DNA of 64,000 nucleotides from NCBI GenBank assembly GCA_036563505.1, contig DATCMH010000006.1:5696-69695 (forward strand), read 5' to 3'. Of this stretch, positions 7,364-15,053 are shown piece by piece; within the stretch, counting starts at the first letter, position 1, and every line of letters begins with the position of its first letter. The DNA comes from DATCMH01 sp036563505 (GTDB lineage: Bacteria; Pseudomonadota; Alphaproteobacteria; Rhizobiales; Beijerinckiaceae). A program made the position numbers and the translations under genes. The notes under the pieces were generated by a model. It worked only from the letters and a program-made list of their open reading frames with translations, did no database searches and was not told the origin of the DNA.

Positions 7364-8449
7364 TTGAATCAAAGAATGCTTTTCAGTTCGGGCCGGAGGG
7401 ATCTCGCCTTGCGCAACGACCGTTCCCTGCTTCGGGTGCTCTCCGGCGAGCCGGTGTGGCCGCCTCCGATCTGGCTCATGCGCCAGGCCGGACGCTCCCT
7501 GCCGGAGTACCGCGAGACGCGGGCCAAGGCCGGCAGCTTCCTCGACCTTTGCTACACGCCCGAGCTCGCCGCCGAGGTGACGCTTCAGCCGATCCGGCGT
7601 TTCGGCTTCGACGCGGCGATCCTGTTCTCCGACATCCTGGTGGTGCCGGACGCCTTCGGTCAAAAAGTGAGCTTCGTTGTCGGAGAGGGGCCGCGGCTCG
7701 ATCCCGTGACCTCCGCCCAAGAATTGGCCCGCCTGTCCCCGACGTTGCCCCTGGAGCGGCTCGCGCCCGTCTTTGAGACGGTGAGCCGCGTCCGGGCCGA
7801 TCTGCCGTCCGAGACCACCCTGATCGGTTTCTGCGGGGCGCCTTGGACGGTAGCGAGCTACATGATCGCCGGCGAGGGCACCCCGGACCAGGCGCCCGCT
7901 CTCGAAGCCTGGCGGAACGACCGGGCCTTCGTCAGCGCTCTGATCGACAGGCTCGTCGAGGGGTCCATCGCTTATCTGGTCGCTCAGGTGGACGCCGGCG
8001 TCGACGCGCTCCAGCTCTTCGAGAGCCATGGCGGCTCGCTCGACGCCGAGACCTTCGGCCCTCTGTCGCTCGAGCCTCTCACCCGCATCGTCGAAGGCGT
8101 GCGGGCGGCACGGCCCGGCGTGCCGGTGATCGTCTTCGTGCGCGGCGTCGGCCCTCACCTCTCGCGGCTCGTCGAGGCCGGCATCGCCAACGGCATCGGC
8201 CTCGACTGGGGCCTGCGCCTGCCCGAGGTGCTGCCTCTCGTCCCGAACAGCATCGCCACGCAGGGCAACCTGCATCCTGATACCCTTGTCGCGGGCGGCA
8301 CGGAGCTCGATGCCGGCATCGACGCGATCCTCTCCGCCGTGCGGGGCCGGCCGCACGTCTTCAACCTCGGCCACGGCGTGCTGCCCGAGACGCCGATCCC
8401 CCATATCGAACGGCTTGTCGCGCGGGTGCGCGGAACGTCGAAGAGCTGA
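7364..8449 (+). CDS. hemE: Uroporphyrinogen III decarboxylase
   Basis: Cytosolic haem-pathway enzyme of about 361 residues that converts uroporphyrinogen III to coproporphyrinogen III. Both family signatures are present: PIWLMRQAGRSLPEYRE near the N-terminus and GFCGAPWTVASYM in the middle. A TTG at 7364 has AGGAGA ten bases upstream and is preferred; an ATG at 7376 is the alternative. The start region overlaps a 19-bp inverted repeat centred on a GANTC site. hemE is the first gene on the right of the origin and is followed after 9 bp by hemJ, so the two form an operon. Confidence 0.97.
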   Translation: MNQRMLFSSGRRDLALRNDRSLLRVLSGEPVWPPPIWLMRQAGRSLPEYRETRAKAGSFLDLCYTPELAAEVTLQPIRRFGFDAAILFSDILVVPDAFGQKVSFVVGEGPRLDPVTSAQELARLSPTLPLERLAPVFETVSRVRADLPSETTLIGFCGAPWTVASYMIAGEGTPDQAPALEAWRNDRAFVSALIDRLVEGSIAYLVAQVDAGVDALQLFESHGGSLDAETFGPLSLEPLTRIVEGVRAARPGVPVIVFVRGVGPHLSRLVEAGIANGIGLDWGLRLPEVLPLVPNSIATQGNLHPDTLVAGGTELDAGIDAILSAVRGRPHVFNLGHGVLPETPIPHIERLVARVRGTSKS

Positions 8450-8458
8450 GGCGACCGC

Positions 8459-8884
8459 GTGCTCTACCTCTGGCTCAAGGCCTTCCACGTCGTCGCGGTG
8501 ATCGCCTGGATGGCGGGTTTGCTCTACCTGCCCCGGCTCTTCGTCTACCATTGCGACGCCGCAGCGGGCTCCGCGCAGTCCGAGACCTTCAAGGTCATGG
8601 AGCGGCGGCTCCTGAAGGCGATCATGAACCCAGCCATGATCGCCACCTGGGTGCTGGGCCTCGTCATCGCGGCGCAGGGGGAGTGGTGGCGTGCCGGCTG
8701 GCTCCACGGCAAGTTCGCCCTCGTGATCGGCCTCTCCGCCGTCCACGGCGTCTACGCCAAGCGCCTCAAGGAGTTCGCCGCCGACCGGAACACCCGGCCG
8801 GCGCGCTACTACCGCATCCTCAACGAGGTGCCGACGCTGCTCATGATCGGGATCGTGATCCTGGTGATCGTGAAGCCGTTCTGA
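8459..8884 (+). CDS. hemJ: Protoporphyrinogen IX oxidase HemJ
   Basis: Small integral membrane protein of 141 residues (UPF0093/HemJ) that oxidises protoporphyrinogen IX to protoporphyrin IX. The N-terminus LYLWLKAFHVVAVIAWMAGLLYLPRLFVYH carries the conserved histidines and first helix. About four membrane segments are visible, and the charged loop GKFALVIGLSAVHGVYAKRLKEF is typical. The start is GTG at 8459. It follows hemE with a 9-bp gap, so two haem steps are co-expressed. This oxygen-independent-type enzyme substitutes for HemG/HemY in many alphaproteobacteria. Confidence 0.93.
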   Translation: MLYLWLKAFHVVAVIAWMAGLLYLPRLFVYHCDAAAGSAQSETFKVMERRLLKAIMNPAMIATWVLGLVIAAQGEWWRAGWLHGKFALVIGLSAVHGVYAKRLKEFAADRNTRPARYYRILNEVPTLLMIGIVILVIVKPF

Positions 8885-8894
8885 GGACGGCCCG

Positions 8895-9008
8895 TTATTC
8901 CGCCGGCGTGTGGCGACGGTGCTCCCGGCGCGCGGCCCAGAGCAGGCCGGCGCCGATCACGAGGGCCGCGGCCGGTGTGAGGAGCTGAAGCCAAAGGTAG
9001 TCGGTCAC
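8895..9008 (-). CDS. 37-residue single-span membrane protein
   Basis: Tiny protein, too short for usual gene finding. After TDYLW it has one hydrophobic segment (about residues 6-26), then a strongly basic tail AARREHRRH. The GTG start at 9008 overlaps the stop of the gene upstream (GTGA), which supports expression. The function is unknown. The pair with the 75-residue membrane protein suggests a two-part membrane complex or a toxin-like pair; that is only a guess from layout. Confidence 0.5.
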   Translation of the reverse strand: MTDYLWLQLLTPAAALVIGAGLLWAARREHRRHTPAE

Positions 9009-9232
9009 TCGACCAGTTCCCTGAGCACGCGCTTGCCGGCCAGATGTAGGACAGCGCTCGCTGCGAAGCAAACGACGCTGATGGTGGCTGCGATCCATGG
9101 CGACGCCGTCAACGCTGCGGATGAGTAGAGGTTGAAGGGGATCGTCAGGCCGCCGATGCCGAAAACGGTGATCGCGATGCCGTTCAGGTAAGTGGCCGTC
9201 AGCTTGATCTGTTCGGTTCGAACGAGTGTCAC
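9005..9232 (-). CDS. 75-residue membrane protein, first of an overlapping pair
   Basis: Small protein with two predicted membrane helices: about residues 13-33 (YLNGIAITVFGIGGLTIPF) and 45-65 (WIAATISVVCFAASAVLHLAG). The N-terminus EQIKLTATYLNGIAI resembles a family of small proteobacterial membrane proteins that I recall as often paired with an even shorter membrane peptide, as here. It starts at GTG 9232 and its stop overlaps the next start. It points opposite to hemJ and lies downstream of the TetR cassette with a 104-bp gap. No function is assigned. Confidence 0.55.
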   Translation of the reverse strand: MTLVRTEQIKLTATYLNGIAITVFGIGGLTIPFNLYSSAALTASPWIAATISVVCFAASAVLHLAGKRVLRELVE

Positions 9233-9336
9233 GAACGCTGGGCCTCAAGCGGCGATTCGGCGATATCGAATGTGAACCGAGGCGACGTTGAAGTTCAAAG
9301 GTTCGTTGACGGACATCTTCTAGAGCGCGGCGCACT

Positions 9337-9969
9337 TCAATCCGACACTCCGCCCCCTGCCGCCAGCGCCCCGTCCACGAGATCAAGCAGAAGCCCTCCC
9401 AAGCGGTCGACGAAGGCCTGATCGAGGGTGAGGCGGAAGGGCTCCTCGACGAGGAAGGCGGCGTCGCGCACGAAGGGGCCGGTCTGGTTGACGAGCCAGA
9501 AGGTGAGGAGCGCCAGCTCCTCCGGTTCCGCTCGCGGCCGGTAGCGGCGCACGAGCTGCCCGGCCAGCGCGAGAACCGGCAGGGGTTCGGCCGCGACGAG
9601 CGCCCGCAGCACGGGGGTCGGACTGACGTTTTCCCAAGCGAAGAGGCGCACGATCCGGCTGAATTGGTCGCGCTTGACGAGCGGTTGAAGCTGCCAGGCG
9701 AGGTAGCGGCGCAGCGCCTCGCGCCGGTTGAGCGCGTCGATCTCGGCCTCCGTCAGCTGCGCCTGCGCCTCGAAGGCGCGGAAAGCGGCCCGCAGAACCT
9801 CCCGGTAGAGGTCCTCCTTGCCGCCGAAGTGGTAGGAGATCGCGGCGGGGTTGGCCTTGGCGCGCTGCGCGATCTCGCGCACGGAACCGGCCTCGAACCC
9901 CTTCTCGGCGAAGACCGCGGTGGCGGCAGTGACGAGGGCTTGGCGCGTCCGGTCGGCGGGACGGCTCAC
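9337..9969 (-). CDS. TetR-family repressor (CerR/DUF1956-like)
   Basis: DNA-binding regulator of 210 residues. The N-terminal helix-turn-helix reads RQALVTAATAVFAEKGFEAGSVREIAQRAKANPAAISYHFGGKEDLYREV, the classic TetR pattern. The ligand-binding half (REALRRYLAWQLQPL … IVRLFAWENVSPTPVL) resembles the CerR/YbiH subgroup. Its GTG start at 9969 overlaps the stop of the upstream gene (GTGA), so it is the second gene of a two-gene operon. The tandem AAACG…TGTTT sites upstream of that operon are likely its own operators. The ligand is unknown. Confidence 0.85.
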   Translation of the reverse strand: MSRPADRTRQALVTAATAVFAEKGFEAGSVREIAQRAKANPAAISYHFGGKEDLYREVLRAAFRAFEAQAQLTEAEIDALNRREALRRYLAWQLQPLVKRDQFSRIVRLFAWENVSPTPVLRALVAAEPLPVLALAGQLVRRYRPRAEPEELALLTFWLVNQTGPFVRDAAFLVEEPFRLTLDQAFVDRLGGLLLDLVDGALAAGGGVSD

Positions 9970-10508
9970 GGCAGGTTGCGCCACACCGCGCCGCCAAGCG
10001 TGTCGGCCAGGGCGACGACGGTGTCGCCGGCACCCGCAACCTGCGCGGCGACAGTTCCGATCAGGGGCCACCGGCGGGCGGGGGCGGCCGGGACGATCGC
10101 GGCCGGCACCGCGGCGATGGTGGCGGCGATCTCCTGCGGCCGGGCCGGCGGCACGGGGGTCGGGCGTGCAACCCGGATCGGCTGAGCCGACGGGCGGCCG
10201 GTCGACGGAGCGGAGGTCGAGTGCATCACCTCCGCGAACGGCCGGCCACTCAGGTCGAGCGGCAGGGCGAAAGCCTGGACCAAGTTCTCGCGCTGCCGCG
10301 GCCAGAGCTGATCGACCGTGACCGGAACGGGTGCCACGGCCATCGCCGGCGCGCTCGCGACAGGGCCAGCCTGGAGAGCGTCGGGGCCGGCGTGCTGCGC
10401 TGCGAGCCAGGACCCCATCGCGCCGATGGCGAGCGTTGCGAGACCGGAGACGAGCACCTCGCGAGCGAAGCGCCGCACGAAGGAGATAGGGAGTGAGGGG
10501 GAGAACAT
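9966..10508 (-). CDS. Hypothetical protein with one N-terminal membrane helix, TetR-linked
   Basis: Protein of 180 residues that I do not recognise. It has a basic start (FVRRFAREV), one hydrophobic helix at about residues 17-37, then a proline- and alanine-rich extracytoplasmic region with no clear domain. No catalytic motif is visible. It is the first gene of an operon with the TetR regulator and overlaps it by 4 bp, so the regulator probably controls its amount. It may be a periplasmic stress or envelope factor, but this is speculation. Confidence 0.6.
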   Translation of the reverse strand: MFSPSLPISFVRRFAREVLVSGLATLAIGAMGSWLAAQHAGPDALQAGPVASAPAMAVAPVPVTVDQLWPRQRENLVQAFALPLDLSGRPFAEVMHSTSAPSTGRPSAQPIRVARPTPVPPARPQEIAATIAAVPAAIVPAAPARRWPLIGTVAAQVAGAGDTVVALADTLGGAVWRNLP

Positions 10509-10527
10509 GAGGGCTCGTCCAGTCTGT

Positions 10528-10558
10528 AAACGCGTGTTTGAATCTCAAACGCCTGTTT
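10528..10558. promoter_or_regulatory. Tandem operator-like repeats upstream of the TetR operon
   Basis: AAACGCGTGTTT (10528-10539) and AAACGCCTGTTT (10547-10558) are two near-identical half-palindromes (AAAC-N4-GTTT) 19 bp apart, start to start. They sit 20 bp before the leftward operon and about 270 bp before rho. Autoregulation by the TetR protein is inferred. Confidence 0.6.
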
Positions 10559-10641
10559 AAGGCCGGATCGTGGCGATGGGCCATCCTTCTTGTGAGATCC
10601 AGTGTCGTGCGCCGATGACGGGCACGACGGGCTGGAGGGAC

Positions 10642-10669
10642 TTGAGGCCCGTGGGAAAAAGCGCTACAT
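10642..10669 (+). promoter_or_regulatory. Possible promoter for rho
   Basis: The 320-bp gap 10509-10828 holds the operator pair and this candidate: TTGAGG, a 16-bp spacer, and CTACAT, about 160 bp upstream of rho. The match is modest and the leader would be long, as rho leaders often are. Nothing else was recognised here. Confidence 0.25.
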
Positions 10670-10828
10670 GAGAGGTCTTCCCAAGCTAAGGACAGATGCG
10701 CCGCGCCGAGCCGTCACGGTTCCTCACGTTCACCGCGCGCTATTTCCAAGACCTCTGTCCGACGCGACCTCCCCCTCGATGACCCGTGCGCCAGCCGCCG
10801 GTTCCGTACCAACGAGAGCCCCTCCCCG

Positions 10829-12094
10829 ATGCGGGAAATCAAGCTTCAGGACCTCAAGTCGAAATCCCCGACCGAGCTGACCGCCTTCGCCGAAGAGGTC
10901 GAGGTCGAGAACGCCAGCACCATGCGCAAGCAGGAGCTGATGTTCGCCATCCTCAAACAGCTCGCGGCGCGAGAAACCGAGATCATCGGTGCGGGCGTCG
11001 TCGAGGTGCTGCAGGACGGCTTCGGCTTCCTGCGCTCCGCCGACTCGAATTACCTGCCGGGTCCGGACGACATCTACATCTCGCCGAGCCAGATTCGCCG
11101 CTTCGGCCTGCGCACCGGCGACACGGTGGACGGCCCGATCCGCGGCCCCAAAGAGGGTGAGCGCTACTTCGCCCTGCTCAAGGTCAACACTATTAATTTC
11201 GAGGACCCGGAGAAGATCCGGCACAAGGTCCATTTCGACAACCTGACGCCGCTCTACCCCGACTCGCGCCTCAAGCTCGAGAACGAGGACCCGACGAAGA
11301 AGGACTACTCGGCCCGGGTCATCGACATCGTCTCGCCCATCGGCAAGGGCCAGCGCGCGCTCATCGTGGCGCCGCCCCGCACCGGCAAGACGGTGCTCCT
11401 TCAGAACATCGCGAAGTCGATCACGGCGAATCATCCCGAGTGCTACCTCATCGTGCTGCTCATCGACGAGCGGCCCGAAGAGGTCACCGACATGCAGCGC
11501 TCGGTGCGCGGCGAGGTGGTCTCCTCCACCTTCGACGAGCCGGCAACGCGCCACGTCCAGGTGGCGGAGATGGTGATCGAGAAGGCGAAGCGCCTCGTGG
11601 AGCACGGGCGCGACGTCGTCATCCTCCTCGACTCGATCACGCGACTGGGGCGCGCCTACAACACGGTGGTGCCGTCCTCTGGCAAGGTGCTGACGGGCGG
11701 CGTCGACGCGAACGCGCTTCAGCGGCCGAAACGCTTCTTCGGCGCGGCGCGCAACATAGAGGAGGGCGGGTCGCTCACCATCATCGCGACGGCGCTCATC
11801 GACACCGGGTCGCGCATGGACGAGGTGATCTTCGAGGAGTTCAAGGGCACCGGCAACTCCGAGATCATTCTGGACCGCAAGGTCTCGGACAAGCGTATCT
11901 TCCCGGCGATCGACATCACGCGGTCGGGCACCCGCAAGGAGGAGCTGCTCGTCCCCGGCGACATCCTCAAGAAGATGTACGTGCTCCGCCGCATCCTGAA
12001 CCCCATGGGCGTCACGGACGCGATCGAGTTCCTCTTGGACAAGCTGCGCCAGACGAAGCAGAACTCGGACTTCTTCGACTCGATGAACACCTGA
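10829..12094 (+). CDS. rho: Transcription termination factor Rho
   Basis: Hexameric RNA-dependent ATPase-helicase of 421 residues, the standard length. The order is a Rho_N region (about 1-48), a cold-shock-like RNA-binding domain with GFGFLRS (64-70), then the RecA-like motor with Walker A APPRTGKT (181-188), Walker B DVVILLDSITRLGRAYN, and the R- and Q-loop region. No insertion is visible. The next gene, aroE, begins 31 bp later, so rho-aroE-coaE-dnaQ may be co-transcribed. In many relatives rho is followed directly by mnmE; here about 7 kb of other genes intervene. Confidence 0.98.
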   Translation: MREIKLQDLKSKSPTELTAFAEEVEVENASTMRKQELMFAILKQLAARETEIIGAGVVEVLQDGFGFLRSADSNYLPGPDDIYISPSQIRRFGLRTGDTVDGPIRGPKEGERYFALLKVNTINFEDPEKIRHKVHFDNLTPLYPDSRLKLENEDPTKKDYSARVIDIVSPIGKGQRALIVAPPRTGKTVLLQNIAKSITANHPECYLIVLLIDERPEEVTDMQRSVRGEVVSSTFDEPATRHVQVAEMVIEKAKRLVEHGRDVVILLDSITRLGRAYNTVVPSSGKVLTGGVDANALQRPKRFFGAARNIEEGGSLTIIATALIDTGSRMDEVIFEEFKGTGNSEIILDRKVSDKRIFPAIDITRSGTRKEELLVPGDILKKMYVLRRILNPMGVTDAIEFLLDKLRQTKQNSDFFDSMNT

Positions 12095-12125
12095 GCGGGG
12101 CGCCCTCGCCCCGTCCCGACCTGCC

Positions 12126-12965
12126 ATGAGTGCTCCGCGTGCCTTCGTGGTCGGCCACCCAGTCGCCCATTCCCGCTCGCCCCTGATCCACAACCACTGG
12201 CTCGCTCAGCATGGGCTTGAGGGTTCCTACGAGCGGGTCGACGTGCCGCCGGGCGAACTCTCGGCCTTCCTGGCGAGATGCCGTTCGGAAGGGTACGTGG
12301 GCGGCAACGTCACGATCCCTCACAAGGAGGCGGCATTCGATGCTGCCGCCCTCCTGGCTGAGCGGGCAAGGCGGCTGCGCGCCGTCAACACCCTGTGGTT
12401 CGAGGACGGCCGTCTCCACGGCGACAACACCGATAGCCTCGGCTTCATCGCTCATCTCGACGCGAGCCTCGGGACCGGCTGGGACAGGGCAGCGCGCCGT
12501 GCGCTTGTGCTCGGCGCGGGTGGCGCGGCCCGGGCCGTGGCGGCTGGGCTCCTCGACCGAGGCCTCGACATCCTGGTCGCGAACCGGACCGAGGCACGGG
12601 CTCAGGATGTGGCGGCGCTCGACCCGGACCGAGCAAAGGTCCTCCCCTGGACCGAGATCGAGAGCCGGCTCGAAGAAGTCGATCTCTTGGTGAACGCGAC
12701 CTCCCTGGGCATGGTCGGGCAGCCCTCCTTGAGCCTCTCCCTCGCGGCCTTGCCGAAGCACGCGGTGGTGGCGGATATCGTCTACGCGCCCTTGCTCACA
12801 TCGCTCCTCGCCGAGGCCGAGGAGCGCGACCTGCGGGCAGTTGATGGGCTCGGCATGCTCCTCCATCAAGCCGTACCCGGCTTCGAGCGCTGGTTCGGCG
12901 TGCGGCCCAAGGTTACCGCGGAACTCCGCGCTCTGATCGTCGCGGATCTCGAGATCCGCCGGTGA
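12126..12965 (+). CDS. aroE: Shikimate dehydrogenase
   Basis: NADPH-dependent reduction of 3-dehydroshikimate in aromatic amino-acid synthesis; 279 residues. The substrate site AHSRSP (14-19), the catalytic lysine in NVTIPHKE (Lys67), and GDNTD with the partner aspartate near 103 are intact. The NADP fold shows VLGAGGAARAV and ANRT. Its end overlaps the coaE start by 4 bp, a typical alphaproteobacterial pairing. The family is often found next to maf; here it follows rho. Confidence 0.95.
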   Translation: MSAPRAFVVGHPVAHSRSPLIHNHWLAQHGLEGSYERVDVPPGELSAFLARCRSEGYVGGNVTIPHKEAAFDAAALLAERARRLRAVNTLWFEDGRLHGDNTDSLGFIAHLDASLGTGWDRAARRALVLGAGGAARAVAAGLLDRGLDILVANRTEARAQDVAALDPDRAKVLPWTEIESRLEEVDLLVNATSLGMVGQPSLSLSLAALPKHAVVADIVYAPLLTSLLAEAEERDLRAVDGLGMLLHQAVPGFERWFGVRPKVTAELRALIVADLEIRR

Positions 12966-13564
12966 GCTTCGTCCTCGGCCTCACAGGCTCGATCGGCATG
13001 GGCAAATCGGCGACCGCCGAGATGTTTCGCCGGCTCGGCATCCCGGTGCATGACGCTGATAGCACCGTTCACGCCCTCTACCGTGGCGAAGCGGTTCCTC
13101 TCATCGAAGCGGCCTTTCCGGGCAGCACCCACGACGGTGTTGTGGACCGCGCGATCTTGGGCGCCCGCGTGCTCGGGCACGCAGATGCGCTGAAGCGTCT
13201 CGAAACCATCGTTCACCCCCTCGTGCGCCAAGCGGAGCAAGGGTTCGTCGCGTCACAGGTCGCGCGGGGCGCGCCCCTCGTCGTGCTGGACATCCCCCTC
13301 CTCCTCGAAACGGGAGGCGAGACGCGCTGCGACGCCGTCCTTGTCGTGACAGCGCCGGCGCCCATTCAGCGTGCCCGCGTTCTCGCCCGGCCGGGCATGG
13401 ACGCGACCCGTCTCGACGCGATCCTCACCAAGCAGATGCCCGACGCCGAGAAGCGCCGGCGCGCCCACTTCCTGGTGGATACAAGCCGCGGTTTCGCTTC
13501 CGCGGAGGGGCAGGTGCGAGCTATCGTGCGGGCGCTCGCCGGACGGCCCGGCCGCCGCACTTAA
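12962..13564 (+). CDS. coaE: Dephospho-CoA kinase
   Basis: Last step of coenzyme A synthesis, phosphorylating dephospho-CoA; 200 residues. The P-loop GSIGMGKSA lies at residues 9-17, HDADSTVHALY is the substrate-binding motif, and the lid region carries the basic run of EKRRRAHFLVD. The GTG start overlaps aroE by 4 bp, so translation is coupled. dnaQ follows after 8 bp. Nothing is truncated. Confidence 0.95.
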   Translation: MSFVLGLTGSIGMGKSATAEMFRRLGIPVHDADSTVHALYRGEAVPLIEAAFPGSTHDGVVDRAILGARVLGHADALKRLETIVHPLVRQAEQGFVASQVARGAPLVVLDIPLLLETGGETRCDAVLVVTAPAPIQRARVLARPGMDATRLDAILTKQMPDAEKRRRAHFLVDTSRGFASAEGQVRAIVRALAGRPGRRT

Positions 13565-13572
13565 GGTTCATC

Positions 13573-14271
13573 ATGCTGCGCGAGGTGGTGCTCGACACCG
13601 AAACCACGGGCGTCGACCCGACCAAGGGCGACCGGATCGTCGAGATCGGCTGTGTCGAGCTCCTCAACCATATCCCGACCGGGCGCAACTTCCACTGCTA
13701 CCTCAACCCGGAACGGCCGGTGGCGGAGGGCGCAGTCGCGGTGCACGGGCTGACCGACGCCTTCCTCGCCGACAAGCCACTCTTTCACCATGTGGCGCAG
13801 GACTTCGCGGAGTTCATCGCCGATGCGCGGCTGATCATCCACAACGCCGCCTTCGACATCGGCTTCCTTAACGCGGAATACGCCCGCGTCGGTCTTCCGC
13901 CTCTGACAATGGACCGGGTGGTCGACACCCTGGCTCTTGCCCGCCGTAAACATCCCGGCGCGTCAAACTCCCTCGATGCGCTCTGTGCCCGCTACGGCAT
14001 CGACAATTCGAAGCGCACCAAGCACGGCGCGCTCCTCGACTCCGAGATCCTGGCGGAAGTTTATATCGAGCTTATCGGCGGCAAGCAGGCCGATCTCGGC
14101 TTGGCGGTCCGCCGGGAGGGAGAAGGCGCCCGAGCCCGCGCGACGGCCGTCCGCGGCGAGCGCCCGTTCCGATCCCACCTGACGCCAGAGGAAAGGGCCG
14201 CGCACGCGAGCTTCGTGGCCGGCCTCGGCTCCGAGGCCCTCTGGCGAGCCTATCTCCGAACCGAAGCCTGA
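13573..14271 (+). CDS. dnaQ: DNA polymerase III epsilon subunit (3'-5' proofreading exonuclease)
   Basis: Proofreading subunit of the replicase, 232 residues. ExoI is LDTETTGVDP with the metal-binding Asp and Glu, ExoII falls at LIIHNAAFDIGFLN, and ExoIII at KRTKHGALLDSEIL with the catalytic His and Asp, so the DEDDh set is complete. The C-terminal tail, including the alpha-binding stretch, is present. It ends the aroE-coaE-dnaQ run and converges on secB with an 11-bp gap. Confidence 0.95.
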   Translation: MLREVVLDTETTGVDPTKGDRIVEIGCVELLNHIPTGRNFHCYLNPERPVAEGAVAVHGLTDAFLADKPLFHHVAQDFAEFIADARLIIHNAAFDIGFLNAEYARVGLPPLTMDRVVDTLALARRKHPGASNSLDALCARYGIDNSKRTKHGALLDSEILAEVYIELIGGKQADLGLAVRREGEGARARATAVRGERPFRSHLTPEERAAHASFVAGLGSEALWRAYLRTEA

Positions 14272-14282
14272 GGCTCGCCTGA

Positions 14283-14768
14283 TCAGGCGACCGGCGCGCC
14301 CTGCTGCTGAGCCTCTGCCGCCTTTTGCTGATACAGGCCGACGAAGTCGATCGGGTCGATGTAGAGGGGCGGGAAACCGCCGTTGCGCACCGCGTCCGCG
14401 ATGATCTGCCGCGCGAAGGGGAAGAGCAGGCGCGGGCACTCGATCATGATGACCGGATGCAGCTGGTCTTGCGGGATATTGCGGACCCGGAACACGCCCG
14501 AATAGGTGAGCTCGAAGGCAAAGAGCACCTCGCCGCGCACCTTCGCGTCGCCCTCGAGGGACAGGTCGACCTCGAAATCAGCGTCGGCCAGCTGCTTGGC
14601 GTTGACGTTCACCTGGATGCCGATCTGCGGCCCTTCCTGCTGCTGCGTCAGCGAGCGCGGCGCGTTGGGGTTCTCGAACGAGAAATCCTTCGCATACTGA
14701 GCGAGCGCGTTGAGGGCGGGGGCGTTGTCCGCGGGCTGCGCGCCGTTGGCTGCCGGGCTGTCGGCCAT
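14283..14768 (-). CDS. secB: Protein-export chaperone SecB
   Basis: Tetrameric cytosolic chaperone that delivers unfolded precursors to SecA; 161 residues. The core matches SecB throughout: YAKDFSFENPNAPRSL, IGIQVNVNAKQL, DFEVDLSLEGDAK, and ECPRLLFPFARQIIADAVRNGGFPPLYIDPIDF. The C-terminus is Gln/Ala-rich. I chose the ATG at 14768 because the family similarity starts there. It is transcribed toward dnaQ and divergently from the Tim44-like gene. The 285-bp gap upstream holds the two promoters but no motif I could define. Confidence 0.96.
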   Translation of the reverse strand: MADSPAANGAQPADNAPALNALAQYAKDFSFENPNAPRSLTQQQEGPQIGIQVNVNAKQLADADFEVDLSLEGDAKVRGEVLFAFELTYSGVFRVRNIPQDQLHPVIMIECPRLLFPFARQIIADAVRNGGFPPLYIDPIDFVGLYQQKAAEAQQQGAPVA

Positions 14769-15053
14769 GGGAAAATTGCTCCGAATGTCGCTTGAGGCGG
14801 GTCGCGCTAGCACGGGCGGGCCGGGGCGGCAAGGTTTCGCGGGATCCCACGAAAATCGTCGCGCGGAACGGTTGTCCTCTCGTCTGTTCGGAGAGACCCG
14901 CGCGGGGTTTGCTTGTCGCCGCCGCGGGTGGATGTTACGGACCGGAATGCCCATATGCCGGTACGCCGGGCGCGCCCTGCCTCTTTCCTTCGGAAATGCC
15001 CGGAGCGGAGGAGGATCGGCAGGCCAGGGCGGCGGGGCGAAACCGGATCGGCC

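Larger units (their letters stand above)
7063..7370. promoter_or_regulatory. Cluster of ten GANTC (CcrM) methylation sites
   Basis: GANTC starts at 7063, 7120, 7128, 7136, 7152, 7166, 7184, 7333, 7358 and 7366. About one would be expected by chance in 308 bp of this composition. CcrM methylates GANTC in most alphaproteobacteria and hemimethylation is read by GcrA, so the cluster fits an origin or cell-cycle promoter. Confidence 0.75.
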
